DNA of 64,000 nt from positions 372,001-436,000 of the forward strand of contig MTEI01000001.1 of assembly GCA_002083775.1 (NCBI GenBank), written 5' to 3'. Numbering within the stretch: the stretch's first letter is position 1; every line of letters begins with the position of its first letter. The position numbers and the translations under genes were made by a program. The notes under the pieces are model-generated. The model ran no database searches. It was given only the letters and a program-made list of their open reading frames with translations, and was not told the origin of the DNA. Shown here one piece after another: positions 24,823 to 33,610 of the stretch. Source of the stretch: Rhodoferax ferrireducens (GTDB taxonomy: Bacteria; Pseudomonadota; Gammaproteobacteria; Burkholderiales; Burkholderiaceae_C).

Positions 24823-25571
24823 TGAAGACGCTATTGCGCATCGAAGGCTTGAGCATGGGCTGGGGTGAGCGGGTGATTGCGCGCGACCTGAGTTTTGCGG
24901 TGCAGCGTGGCGAGATCTTTGTCATCATGGGCGCCAGCGGTTGTGGCAAAAGCACCCTGATGCGCCACTTGGTGGGGCTGGAGCAACCAGCGCAAGGCCA
25001 CGTGTGGTTTGAAGGCACGGATCTGCACCAGGGCGACCCGCTGGCACTGGCTGAGCTGCGCCGCCGCTTTGGCGTGATGTTTCAGGCTGGCGCGTTGTGG
25101 AGTTCGATGACGGTGGGCGACAATTTGATGCTGCCGCTGCGTCTGTTCTCGCACTTGAGCAAACGGGCCATGCTGCAGATGGCTGAATTCCGGCTGGCGC
25201 TGGTGGGCTTGCAGGGCAGCTTTCACGCCATGCCGGCCACGCTCAGTGGTGGCATGATCAAGCGTGTGGCCATTGCACGCTCGCTGATGCTCAACCCCGA
25301 TGTGTTGTGCCTGGACGAGCCAGCCTCTGGCCTGGACCCGGTGAACGCGGCGCGGCTCGATGAGCTGATTTTGGCGCTGCGCGAACACCTGGGCACCACG
25401 GTGATTCTGGTGACGCATTCGGTAGAGAGCATATTTACAGTGGCTGACCGGGCCTTATATTTGGATGACCAACTCAGAACCATGACCGCCCTTGACACCC
25501 CATCCGCGTTGCTGGCCCACGGCCCCGAGCGTGTGCGTGAATTTTTGCAGCACGCGCCACAACACCTATGA
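24822..25571 (+). CDS. MlaF-like ABC transporter ATP-binding protein
   Basis: A 249-residue ATPase. Walker A is GASGCGKST, the signature is LSGGMIKR (M instead of Q after GG, as in MlaF), and Walker B is VLCLDEPASGLDP with the switch His in VTHSVESI. It powers lipid movement through the MlaE permease. The start overlaps the permease stop by one base, and its stop overlaps the MCE gene start (ATGA). Confidence 0.94.
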   Translation: MKTLLRIEGLSMGWGERVIARDLSFAVQRGEIFVIMGASGCGKSTLMRHLVGLEQPAQGHVWFEGTDLHQGDPLALAELRRRFGVMFQAGALWSSMTVGDNLMLPLRLFSHLSKRAMLQMAEFRLALVGLQGSFHAMPATLSGGMIKRVAIARSLMLNPDVLCLDEPASGLDPVNAARLDELILALREHLGTTVILVTHSVESIFTVADRALYLDDQLRTMTALDTPSALLAHGPERVREFLQHAPQHL

Positions 25572-26575
25572 ACACCAGCTCGCGCGCTTTTCGTGTCGGC
25601 CTGTTTGTGGTGCTGGGCATCGCCTTGCTGGTGACTGCTGTTGCTTTTGTGCTGGGCGGGCAGCTGTTGACCAGTCGCGAGCCAGTGCTGATGCGCTTCA
25701 GCGGCTCGGTGTACGGGCTCAAACTGGGTTCGCCGGTGGTGTTTCGCGGCGTGACCATCGGTGCCGTCACCGACATTGGTTTGGCGCACAACAGCCAGGC
25801 GGACCGCATCGAGATCCCGGTAGCTGCCATGTTGAACCGCGCGGCGGTGCTGCAGCTCGTGCCCGGTCAGCCCAACGCCCTGCAGGCGCTGACTGAGCTG
25901 ATCAACCGCGGCCTGAGTGCCCGCCTGGCCAACCAGAGCCTGCTCACCGGCCAGCTGTATGTGGACCTGGATTTGCGTCCCGGCGTGGCCAGGCCCAGCC
26001 CGGGCGCCAACGCCAACGGTGTGCCCGACATTCCCACCTTGCCCAGCACCTCGCAGGCACTGCAGGCGCAGCTGGAGGCGGTCGACCTTAAGGCCGTGTT
26101 GCAGGACGTGGCAGCCATCGCCCAGGCCACACGCCAGATATTGCAAGACCCGCAGCTTAAATCCACCCTGGCTAATGCGGCCCAGCTCAGTGCCGATCTG
26201 CGCACGTTGGCGCAGACGGTGCAGCGCGAGGTGAAACCCCTGTCAACCGCCACCCAGGCCACGCTGGCGCAAGCCGGCATCGCCGCCACCGCGCTGGCCC
26301 AAACCGCCGAGCGCCTGGCGCAGGTGGCGCAGCGGCTCGATTCCACGCTGGCCCCTGATTCGCCGCTGGTGCAAAGCTTTCAGCGCACAGCCGCTGAGCT
26401 GACCCAAACCGCCCGTGCCTTGCGCCACAGCGCCGGAGACGACAGCGAACTGGTGCAAAACCTCAACCGCGCCGCCAGCGATGTGGCCCGCGCCGCGCGC
26501 CAGATGGGCGACCTGGCCGAGTTGCTGGAACGCCAGCCCGATTCGCTGCTGCGCGGTCGGGTCGTTGCACCGTGA
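25568..26575 (+). CDS. MCE/MlaD family substrate-binding protein
   Basis: A 335-residue protein anchored by one N-terminal helix (FRVGLFVVLGIALLVTAVAFVLGG). It has an MCE domain (about 40-120, GSVYGLKLGSPVVFRGVTIGAV) and a long helical C-terminal region (about 150-320) full of Ala/Gln/Leu heptads. MCE proteins make hexameric rings or tubes that carry lipid across the periplasm. The long helical part suggests a longer, needle-like channel rather than the short MlaD ring; that is inference. Confidence 0.92.
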   Translation: MNTSSRAFRVGLFVVLGIALLVTAVAFVLGGQLLTSREPVLMRFSGSVYGLKLGSPVVFRGVTIGAVTDIGLAHNSQADRIEIPVAAMLNRAAVLQLVPGQPNALQALTELINRGLSARLANQSLLTGQLYVDLDLRPGVARPSPGANANGVPDIPTLPSTSQALQAQLEAVDLKAVLQDVAAIAQATRQILQDPQLKSTLANAAQLSADLRTLAQTVQREVKPLSTATQATLAQAGIAATALAQTAERLAQVAQRLDSTLAPDSPLVQSFQRTAAELTQTARALRHSAGDDSELVQNLNRAASDVARAARQMGDLAELLERQPDSLLRGRVVAP

Positions 26576-26609
26576 GCTGGGTCGGACCGTCGTCATTCAC
26601 CTTTATCGG

Positions 26610-27275
26610 ATGCGTTTGATGAACCTCTCCTTATTGAAAAACCATCTTGTCACGAGCGCGGCGCAAAGGCTCAAACCGGCCCTCGGTCGCTGCCTGGTTG
26701 CGCTGACGCTGACCACACTGGCCGCCTGCGCCAGCCGCGCCCCGGAGCCGACGCTGTACCTGCTACGCAGCGATCCGCCGCCGGGCGTTCAGGTGCCGGC
26801 AAGTGTGTCGCATGTGGCCTCAGACGCTAGACACGCCTGGCAATTGATGTTGCCGGTGCGTGTGCCCGCCTACCTGGACCGCACGGCGCTGCTGCTGCCC
26901 CAGGGCGCCAACGGCGTGCAGCCATCGTCCACCCGGCGCTGGGCCGAGCCGCTGGCCAACAGCGTGCCGCGTGTGCTGGCGCAGGATTTGAACGCGCTGC
27001 TGGGCGAAGGCGCTGTCTGGACTTCACCGCTGCCCCCCAGCGTGGTGGTGCAAGGCCAGTTGCGCGTGGAACTGCTGGCGTTTGATGTGGCCGCCAATGG
27101 TGAGGCCGTCACGCTCAAGGCGCGCTGGACAACCGCTGGCGCAACCGCCGCCGCCCGCCAGCACCTGCGCAGCTTCACCGTGCCCAGTGCCACGCCAGAA
27201 ACTGATGGTCTGGTGGGCGCGCACCGGCTGGCACTGTGGCAGTTGGCGCAAGCCATTGCGGCCACGCTGGAGTGA
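26610..27275 (+). CDS. ABC-type transport auxiliary lipoprotein (PqiC/DUF330-like)
   Basis: A 221-residue lipoprotein with a positively charged signal and lipobox LAAC near residue 40. The mature part starts ASRAPEPTLYLLRSDPPPG; the phrase LMLPVRVPAYLDRTALLL and RWAEPLANSVPRVLAQDLNALLG match the PqiC/ABC-transport auxiliary family. It probably links the MCE protein to the outer membrane. ATG codons at 26610 and 26619 are both possible starts. It ends the four-gene Mla-like operon. Confidence 0.88.
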   Translation: MRLMNLSLLKNHLVTSAAQRLKPALGRCLVALTLTTLAACASRAPEPTLYLLRSDPPPGVQVPASVSHVASDARHAWQLMLPVRVPAYLDRTALLLPQGANGVQPSSTRRWAEPLANSVPRVLAQDLNALLGEGAVWTSPLPPSVVVQGQLRVELLAFDVAANGEAVTLKARWTTAGATAAARQHLRSFTVPSATPETDGLVGAHRLALWQLAQAIAATLE

Positions 27276-27350
27276 TGGTTTGAGACGTTTTTGGGCGTTT
27301 GCTGTAAGAATTTCGTGCCTGGCGCGACTCATCAGCAACCCTGGAGCGCC

Positions 27351-29639
27351 ATGAAAACCAACAAACTCATTCTGCTCGCCGTTGTGCTGGCGGCCATTGC
27401 GGCTTTTTTTGCCCTGGACCTGGGGCGCTATCTGAGCCTGGACTACCTGCAGCAAAGCCATTCGCGCTTCACTGACCTGTACCAGCGCCAGCCGTTGACT
27501 GTGGCGGCGGCCTATTTTGTGATGTATGTGCTGGTCACAGCGCTCTCGATTCCTGGTGCCACCATCATCACGCTGGCTGGTGGGGCCATTTTCGGGCTCG
27601 GCTGGGGGCTGCTGATCGTCTCCTTTGCGTCGAGCCTGGGCGCCACACTGGCGTTTTTGACGGCGCGTTTTGTGCTGCGCGACAGTGTCGAGGCGCGTTT
27701 TGGCCAGCGGCTCAAGGACATCAACCAGGGGCTTGACAAAGACGGCGCGTTTTACCTGTTCACCCTGCGGCTGGTGCCGATCGTGCCGTTTTTTGTCATC
27801 AACCTGGCCATGGGGCTGACCAAGATGCGCGTGGGCGTGTTTTACATCGTCAGCCAGTTGGGCATGCTGGCGGGCACGGCGGTGTATGTGAATGCGGGCA
27901 CGCAGTTGTCGCAGCTCACCTCGTTGCAAGGCATCTTGAGCCCGGGACTGCTCGGCTCGTTTGTGTTGCTGGGGGTGTTCCCGCTGCTGGCGCGCAAAGT
28001 GATTGCGCTGGTCAAAAAGCGCCAGGTGTATGCGCGCTGGTCCGCCGTGCGGCCCAACACGTTTGACCGCAATCTGGTGGTGATTGGTGCCGGTGCGGGC
28101 GGGCTGGTGTCAGCCTACATTGCTGCGGCGGTGAAGGCCAAAGTGACGCTGGTGGAAGCGCACAAGATGGGTGGTGACTGCCTCAACTACGGCTGCGTGC
28201 CGAGCAAGGCGTTGATCAAAAGCGCCAAACTGGCGCACCAGATGCAGCACGCTGATCGCTATGGTTTGGAGAGCTACTCGCCTTTATCAGATAAGGGCCA
28301 GAGGCCAATTTCATTTAAAAGTGTGATGGCGCGGGTGCACGCGGTGATTGCCGCCATAACGCCGCACGACAGCATTGAGCGCTACACCAGCCTGGGTGTG
28401 GAGGTGCTGCAAGGCTACGCCAAAATCATCAACCCGTGGACGGTGGAAATTGCGATAAAGGATGGCGGCAAGCAGGTGCTGACCACCCGCAACATCGTCA
28501 TTGCCGCCGGGGCCCGGCCCTTTGTGCCGCCGCTGCCGGGCCTGGCCGAGGTGGGTTATGTCACCAGCGACACGTTGTGGGAACGCTTCGCCCAGCTGGA
28601 TGAGGTGCCCAAACGTCTGGTGGTGTTGGGTGGCGGGCCGATTGGCTGCGAACTGGCGCAAAGTTTTGCGCGACTGGGCTCAGCGGTGACGCAGGTCGAG
28701 ATGGCTCCACGCCTGATGATGCGTGAAGACCTGGAAGTGTCGGGTTTGGTGGCAGACGCCTTGCGCGCCGATGGAGTGCAGGTGCTCACCAGTCACAAGG
28801 CGCTGCGGGTGGAGAAAAGACCCGCCCGTGTCAATGCCGCTTTCGCTGCCAACACCGGGGCGACCGGTTTTTCCGCTGCTCCATCTGGCGCGTTGCCGAA
28901 TGCCGAAGCGATCCAGCCAGTACCGGTGCCCGGCGGTGTGCTGGTGGTGGAACACCAGGGCGCCGAATTGCGCATTGAATTCGACCAGCTGTTATGCGCC
29001 GTAGGCCGAGTGGCGCGCCTCACCGGTTACGGGCTGGAAGACATCGGCATCCCGGTGGGTAAAACCGTGGAAATCAACGAGTATCTGCAAACCATTTACC
29101 CGAACATCTACGCCGTGGGTGACGTGGCCGGGCCGTTTCAGTTCACCCACACCGCCGCGCATCAGGCCTGGTATGCCGCAGTCAACGCGTTGTTTGGCGA
29201 CCTCAAATCGTTCAAGGCCGACTATTCGGTGATCCCCTGGGCCACGTTTACCGACCCCGAAGTGGCGCGTGTCGGCCTGAACGAGCAGGACGCGCTGGCG
29301 CAGGGTGTGGCCTTTGAGGTCACCCGATACGGGATTGACGACCTCGACCGGGCCATTGCCGACAGCGAGGCGCATGGTTTTGTCAAAGTGCTCACCGTGC
29401 CCGGCAAGGACCGCATTCTGGGCGTGACCATCGTCGGCACCCACGCGGGTGATTTGCTGGCCGAATACGTGCTGGCCATGAAACACGGCCTGGGCTTGAA
29501 CAAGATTCTGGGCACCATCCACACCTACCCCACGCTGTCCGAGGCCAACAAATATGCCGCCGGTGAGTGGAAGCGCGCGCACCAACCCAAGCGCTTGCTG
29601 GAATGGGTGCGCAAATACCACGACTGGAAGCGAGGCTGA
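27351..29639 (+). CDS. Fused VTT (TVP38/DedA-like) membrane domain and flavin disulfide oxidoreductase
   Basis: A 762-residue fusion. Residues 1 to about 225 are a VTT membrane domain (SIPGATIITLAGGAIFG, RLVPIVPFFVINLAMG). The rest is a pyridine-nucleotide-disulfide oxidoreductase with FAD site VVIGAGAGGLVSAYIAA, redox pair GGDCLNYGCVPSK, NAD site VVLGGGPIGCELAQSF, ATGD-like YAVGDVAG and the C-terminal dimer domain with HTYPTLSE. Fusions of this type are known in proteobacteria; the substrate is not. A family A palindrome at 28269-28318 encodes SYSPLSDKGQRPISF, and an Ala/Gly-rich insertion follows at about residues 490-525. Confidence 0.92.
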   Translation: MKTNKLILLAVVLAAIAAFFALDLGRYLSLDYLQQSHSRFTDLYQRQPLTVAAAYFVMYVLVTALSIPGATIITLAGGAIFGLGWGLLIVSFASSLGATLAFLTARFVLRDSVEARFGQRLKDINQGLDKDGAFYLFTLRLVPIVPFFVINLAMGLTKMRVGVFYIVSQLGMLAGTAVYVNAGTQLSQLTSLQGILSPGLLGSFVLLGVFPLLARKVIALVKKRQVYARWSAVRPNTFDRNLVVIGAGAGGLVSAYIAAAVKAKVTLVEAHKMGGDCLNYGCVPSKALIKSAKLAHQMQHADRYGLESYSPLSDKGQRPISFKSVMARVHAVIAAITPHDSIERYTSLGVEVLQGYAKIINPWTVEIAIKDGGKQVLTTRNIVIAAGARPFVPPLPGLAEVGYVTSDTLWERFAQLDEVPKRLVVLGGGPIGCELAQSFARLGSAVTQVEMAPRLMMREDLEVSGLVADALRADGVQVLTSHKALRVEKRPARVNAAFAANTGATGFSAAPSGALPNAEAIQPVPVPGGVLVVEHQGAELRIEFDQLLCAVGRVARLTGYGLEDIGIPVGKTVEINEYLQTIYPNIYAVGDVAGPFQFTHTAAHQAWYAAVNALFGDLKSFKADYSVIPWATFTDPEVARVGLNEQDALAQGVAFEVTRYGIDDLDRAIADSEAHGFVKVLTVPGKDRILGVTIVGTHAGDLLAEYVLAMKHGLGLNKILGTIHTYPTLSEANKYAAGEWKRAHQPKRLLEWVRKYHDWKRG
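28269..28318 (+). repeat. Family A palindromic element in the VTT-oxidoreductase fusion gene
   Basis: GAGAGCTACTCGCCTTTATC then AGATAAGGGCCAGAGGCCAA. Encodes SYSPLSDKGQRPISF. Confidence 0.9.
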
Positions 29640-29643
29640 TGCC

Positions 29644-30528
29644 ATGACGATTTTGATGACGCTATCACAAGCCCCCAAAGCAAACCTGAATGCGCCAAAC
29701 CGGTTGGCCGCTCGTCGCAACTTGCTAAAAATAATAGCTATTAGCCCTTTATTTATAAGGGCTGGAGCCGTATTTTCTCAAAATTCCCCCGCCTTTGACC
29801 ATCAATACACTGCCTTCGAAACACTGCTGAAACAGCATGTGCGCTGGCTGCCAGACCAGAAACAATCACGCGTGGACTATGCAGGCATGATCAAACAAGG
29901 CGCGGCTTTGCAGAAAGTGCTGGCAGGCTGGTCGGCGGTGACGCCGGCGCAGTTTGCCGCCTTCAGCCGTGAGCAGCGCATGGCCTTCTTGATCAATACC
30001 TACAACGGCTTCACGCTGGCGCTGATCCTCGCCCGCTTCCCGGATCTGAAATCCATCAAGGACCTGGGTTCGGTGTTCAAGTCGCCTTGGAAAGCCAAAT
30101 TTTTCACCCTGCTGGGCGAGCCTCGGCACCTGGACTGGATCGAACGCGAGCAGCTGCGCCCGCTGTACAACGACCCGCGTGTGCACGCCGCCGTTAACTG
30201 CGCCAGCATTGGCTGCCCGGCGCTGCGCCCAGAGGCCTGCACCGCGGAGAAGCTGGAGGCGCAGCTGGCCGACGGCATGCAGCGTTTCATGGCTGACCGC
30301 AGCCGCAACCGCTTCAATGTGGCCAGTGGCAAGGCCGAAGTCAGCGCCATCTTCAAATGGTTTCGCGAAGATTTTGAGAAAGGCCACGGCGGCTTTTCCC
30401 GGCTGGAAGACCTGCTGGCAATCTACGCCGACCAGCTGGCCGACGACGCACCCAGCCGCGCCAAGCTGCGCAGCAAGACAATCGACATCACTTTTCTCGA
30501 CTACGACTGGACCCTGAACGCTGCATGA
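29644..30528 (+). CDS. DUF547 domain protein
   Basis: A 294-residue protein. The DUF547 domain is clear: MAFLINTYNGFTLALILARFP, DPRVHAAVNCASIGCPALRPEA (conserved Cys and His) and LEAQLADGMQRFMAD. The family is thought to have papain-like or transglutaminase-like features but no proven role. The N terminus is a poor signal peptide because a family A palindrome (29727-29776) encodes KIIAISPLFIRAGAVFSQ there. The start at 29644 follows the fusion gene by four bases; the stop overlaps the next start (ATGA). Confidence 0.88.
   Translation: MTILMTLSQAPKANLNAPNRLAARRNLLKIIAISPLFIRAGAVFSQNSPAFDHQYTAFETLLKQHVRWLPDQKQSRVDYAGMIKQGAALQKVLAGWSAVTPAQFAAFSREQRMAFLINTYNGFTLALILARFPDLKSIKDLGSVFKSPWKAKFFTLLGEPRHLDWIEREQLRPLYNDPRVHAAVNCASIGCPALRPEACTAEKLEAQLADGMQRFMADRSRNRFNVASGKAEVSAIFKWFREDFEKGHGGFSRLEDLLAIYADQLADDAPSRAKLRSKTIDITFLDYDWTLNAA
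29727..29776 (+). repeat. Family A palindromic element in the DUF547 gene
   Basis: AAAATAATAGCTATTAGCCC then TTTATAAGGGCTGGAGCCGT. Close to the apparent consensus; encodes KIIAISPLFIRAGAVF. Confidence 0.9.
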
Positions 30529-31967
30529 GCACACTGGTTTTATTCAACTACGACTGGGATCAGGTCGGTTTTGCGCGCAACGCGCCCGCCTATCCGTTTG
30601 ACACCGCAGGTTTCGACCTGTTCAGCTTTCCCAGCAACGCGCAGCTGGTGGGTTTTGATTTACAGCGCTTTGTGGACCGCCTGGCGAGCAAAGCCAAACG
30701 TCACGGCTGGACGGCGGTCGCTTCCAACCACGAGCAGTTTGGCGCGCTGGCCGCTGCGTTGCTGGCCGAGCGTATGGGCTGGCCGGGCACACCGGTGGCG
30801 GCAGTGCTGGCCTGCCAGCACAAGCGGTATGCGCGGCAGATGCTGGCCGACATTTGCCCCGAAGCCAATTGCGCCTTTGCAGCGCTAGACGCCGCCTATG
30901 GCGCCCCGGTGCCTGATGGCTTGCAGTACCCGGCGTTTGTCAAGCCGATCAAAGCCGCGTTTTCGGTGCTGGCGCGCACGGTGGCCAATCGCGCCGAGTT
31001 GCACGCCCACACCCGCTTTGGCTTTTGGGAGCTGTGGGTGATCCGGCACCTGGTGGAGCCGTTTGAGCGCATCTCGCAAGCGCGCCTGCCGCAAGCCGGT
31101 AGCGCGCACCGCCTGCTGCTCGAAGAGCCGGTGAACGGCGCTCAGTACAACCTGGACGGCTATGTGTTTGAGAGCGATGTGCGCCTGCTGGGCGTGGTGG
31201 ACGCCATCCATTACCCCGGCACGCAGGCGTTCATGCGCTTTGAAGTCCCGAGCCGCTTGAGTACCGCGCTGCAAGCGCGCGCGCTGGACGTGGCGCGGCG
31301 CTTTTTGACCCATGTGGGCTTTACCCACGGCCTGTTCAACATGGAGTTTTTTTACGATGAAGCCACTGACCGGCTCACCGTGATCGAATTCAACCCGCGC
31401 ATGGCGGCCCAGTTTTCTGACCTGTATTTGCGTGTGCGCGGCATTGACCTGCACCACTACGCACTGGCGCTGGCGCATGGCCAGGACCCGGCCACGTTGC
31501 CCCTGGCGGTGCCCAGCGCCGGTGCGGCGGCGAGTTTTGTTTACCGCAGTTTTTCGCCTGAGGCGCGGGTTAGCCAGCCCACCGCGGCGCAAAAAAGCGC
31601 TTTGCTGGCGGCTTTTCCGGATGCCTTGTTGTTCGAGTTTCCCAAAACTCCCAGCCAGATGGCGCGTGATTTCAAGTGGCTGGGCAGCTACCGCTACGGC
31701 ATCGTGCACCAGGCGGCAAGCGACGCTGCAGCGCTGCAGCGCGACTGCGAACACGCCAGCCGCCTGCTCGGCTGGCCCGCGCCGTATGCCGACAAGCCGT
31801 CAGCGGTGCCAGACCTGCCGATGGGCAAGCCGGTAGTGACGCTGGCTGACAGCGCGCCAAGTGTTCCTCAGGGTAGCGGTCAAGGCCATGGCCTCAGCAA
31901 TGGGCAGAGCAGCGGTCAAAGCAACAGTCAAAGCAGCGGGCTTTTGGCGCTGACCAGCGAGTCTTGA
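30525..31967 (+). CDS. ATP-grasp domain protein of unknown substrate
   Basis: A 480-residue protein. Residues about 90-310 show ATP-grasp features: FVKPIKAAFSVLA (nucleotide-binding Lys), LLLEEPVNGAQYNLDGYVFE, and the metal-binding VIEFNPRMAAQFSDLY. Such enzymes join a carboxylate to an amine or thiol through an acyl phosphate. The last 35 residues are a Gly/Ser/Gln repeat (GQSSGQSNSQSSG), probably disordered. Coupled by ATGA to the DUF547 gene, which may supply or cut the same molecule. The product is unknown. Confidence 0.85.
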   Translation: MSTLVLFNYDWDQVGFARNAPAYPFDTAGFDLFSFPSNAQLVGFDLQRFVDRLASKAKRHGWTAVASNHEQFGALAAALLAERMGWPGTPVAAVLACQHKRYARQMLADICPEANCAFAALDAAYGAPVPDGLQYPAFVKPIKAAFSVLARTVANRAELHAHTRFGFWELWVIRHLVEPFERISQARLPQAGSAHRLLLEEPVNGAQYNLDGYVFESDVRLLGVVDAIHYPGTQAFMRFEVPSRLSTALQARALDVARRFLTHVGFTHGLFNMEFFYDEATDRLTVIEFNPRMAAQFSDLYLRVRGIDLHHYALALAHGQDPATLPLAVPSAGAAASFVYRSFSPEARVSQPTAAQKSALLAAFPDALLFEFPKTPSQMARDFKWLGSYRYGIVHQAASDAAALQRDCEHASRLLGWPAPYADKPSAVPDLPMGKPVVTLADSAPSVPQGSGQGHGLSNGQSSGQSNSQSSGLLALTSES

Positions 31968-32025
31968 GGCGTTTTTTGCTAACCTTGCCCCCAGTTTTTC
32001 AACCGTTTTTTCAGGAGAGTCCCCT

Positions 32026-32622
32026 ATGAACCTTATGTCCTGGTTGCGCCGCGCAGCCGCTGTGGCGCTGCTCACCTCACTGGTGGGCTGCGGCGCCATG
32101 ATGGCGCAAAACCCGTCGGGCAACTACCGTCCGGTCAACGCCGTGGCCGACGACCCCGAGGCGCGCCTGCTGCTCAAGGGTGCCGATGTCACCGCCTATT
32201 TCACCGAAGGTAAATACGTGCAAGGCAGCCCGCAGTTTCGCAGCAGCTTTGAGGGCGTGGACTTCCGGTTCGCTAGCGCCGATGCCAAAGCGCTGTTTGA
32301 TCAGGCACCCGTCAAATACCTGCCGCAATACGGCGGCTACTGCGCCAACGGGCTGGTCTATGGCATCCCCTGGGGCGGGGACGCCAACACCTGGAAACTG
32401 ATCGACGGCAAGCTCTACATCTTTGGCGGGCAGATGTCCAAAGACGCTTTTGAGCTGGACGAAAAGACCAACCTGGCGCTGGCCGACAAATACTGGAACG
32501 AGGAAGCCAAAGGCAGCAACAGCCACCTGCAGCGTCTCAAACGCATGGTGTTTCGCGTGCCGCATTACAAAAGCAGTGACGAGATCGCCAAACTGGTCGC
32601 CGCCGCCAAGGCTAAACCCTGA
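32026..32622 (+). CDS. YHS domain lipoprotein
   Basis: A 198-residue predicted lipoprotein (lipobox LVGC near residue 22). The YHS-like domain includes DVTAYFTEGKYVQGSPQF, FASADAKALFDQAPVKYLPQYGGYCANG and GKLYIFGG. YHS proteins are often metal-associated, but the family is uncharacterised. GGAGAG lies before the ATG. A family A palindrome lies in the gap after its stop. Confidence 0.9.
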   Translation: MNLMSWLRRAAAVALLTSLVGCGAMMAQNPSGNYRPVNAVADDPEARLLLKGADVTAYFTEGKYVQGSPQFRSSFEGVDFRFASADAKALFDQAPVKYLPQYGGYCANGLVYGIPWGGDANTWKLIDGKLYIFGGQMSKDAFELDEKTNLALADKYWNEEAKGSNSHLQRLKRMVFRVPHYKSSDEIAKLVAAAKAKP

Positions 32623-32648
32623 TGGGCAGGCTGGCCGACGTGATCGGT

Positions 32649-32696
32649 CAAATCGGCCTCCAGCCCTTATAAAATAAGGGCGAGTAGCTATTAAAT
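32649..32696 (-). repeat. Family A palindromic element between the YHS and patatin genes
   Basis: On the plus strand CAAATCGGCCTCCAGCCCTT then AAATAAGGGCGAGTAGCTAT. Intergenic, ends three bases before the patatin start. Confidence 0.9.
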
Positions 32697-32698
32697 TC

Positions 32699-33610
32699 AT
32701 GAACCGTCGCGGGTCACTGGCTATTTTGGGCTGCGGCGCGGCTGCGGCTTTGGGCGCCTGCTCACTGAAACCGGGGGAGCAGCAGGGTGGCCAAGCCAGC
32801 CAAGGCCACCCCGCAGATGCCGACACACCAAGCCAGGTCAGTACTGGGCAAAGTTATCCGCTGGCATGGGTATTGAGCTCAGGCGGGCCGCGTGGTTTTG
32901 TGCATGTGGGCGTGCTCAAGGCGCTGCATGAACTGGGTCTTCAACCTGATCTGGTGCTGGGCAGCTCGGTCGGGGCGTTGGTCGGGGCCTTGTATGCAGC
33001 GGGCATGCCGGTGGCGGACATGGAAACGCTGGCCCTGGAAGCCAGCGTCAGCGGCCTGTTTCGGCTGAACTTGCGCGGCCAGGGCTGGATCAGTGTCGGC
33101 GGCGTGGCTGACATGGTCAACGACGCGGCCGGTGGGCGGCGCCTGCAGCACTTTCCCACGCCGTTTGCTGCGGTGGCGCTGGCTCAGCAGAGCAACACGC
33201 TCATGGCTTTCAACTGGGGCGACGCCGGGCTGGCCGTGCAGGCTGCCTGCAGCATTGAAGGCCAACTGGCCCCGGTGCTGATTCGTGGCCAGGCTTACCT
33301 GGATGCAGACCGCCTCAGTCCGATGCCGGTGCGCCTGGCCAAACGCCTGGGCGCGCAGCGTGTGCTGGCCATCGACGCCTCGGCGTATGAAGACCAGGCC
33401 CCTCCGGGGGCCGAGGCCTACCGCGCTTCAGACCTGCGCAAACGTCAGCTCACCCAGGCCGATGCGGTGTTTGCTGATCTGGTGCTGCACCCCGCGTTTG
33501 GCTACTACACCGGCGTCAGCCGCGAATACCGCGAGCGCACGATTGACGCCGGTTACCGGCAAACGCTTTTGCAGGCCCAGGCCCTGCGCCAATTGCATGG
33601 GTTGTCATGA
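32699..33610 (+). CDS. Patatin-like phospholipase (RssA type)
   Basis: A 303-residue protein with a lipoprotein-like signal (LGAC near residue 21). The catalytic Ser is in GSSVGALVGALYAAG, the oxyanion region is SSGGPRGFVHVGVLKAL, and the catalytic Asp is in YLDADRLSPMP, where DxD replaces the common DGG. It is expected to hydrolyse lipid acyl esters at the membrane. The stop overlaps the start of the next gene by four bases. Confidence 0.9.
   Translation: MNRRGSLAILGCGAAAALGACSLKPGEQQGGQASQGHPADADTPSQVSTGQSYPLAWVLSSGGPRGFVHVGVLKALHELGLQPDLVLGSSVGALVGALYAAGMPVADMETLALEASVSGLFRLNLRGQGWISVGGVADMVNDAAGGRRLQHFPTPFAAVALAQQSNTLMAFNWGDAGLAVQAACSIEGQLAPVLIRGQAYLDADRLSPMPVRLAKRLGAQRVLAIDASAYEDQAPPGAEAYRASDLRKRQLTQADAVFADLVLHPAFGYYTGVSREYRERTIDAGYRQTLLQAQALRQLHGLS

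Noticed and set aside
25420..25475. Possible family A copy near the end of the MlaF-like gene
   Set aside because: The inverted arms do not match and the encoded VESIFTVADRALYLDD is normal for the family.
28850..28940. Ala/Gly-rich insertion in the oxidoreductase part as another family A copy
   Set aside because: There is no palindrome and no AGCCC/GGGCT core; it is a low-complexity loop.
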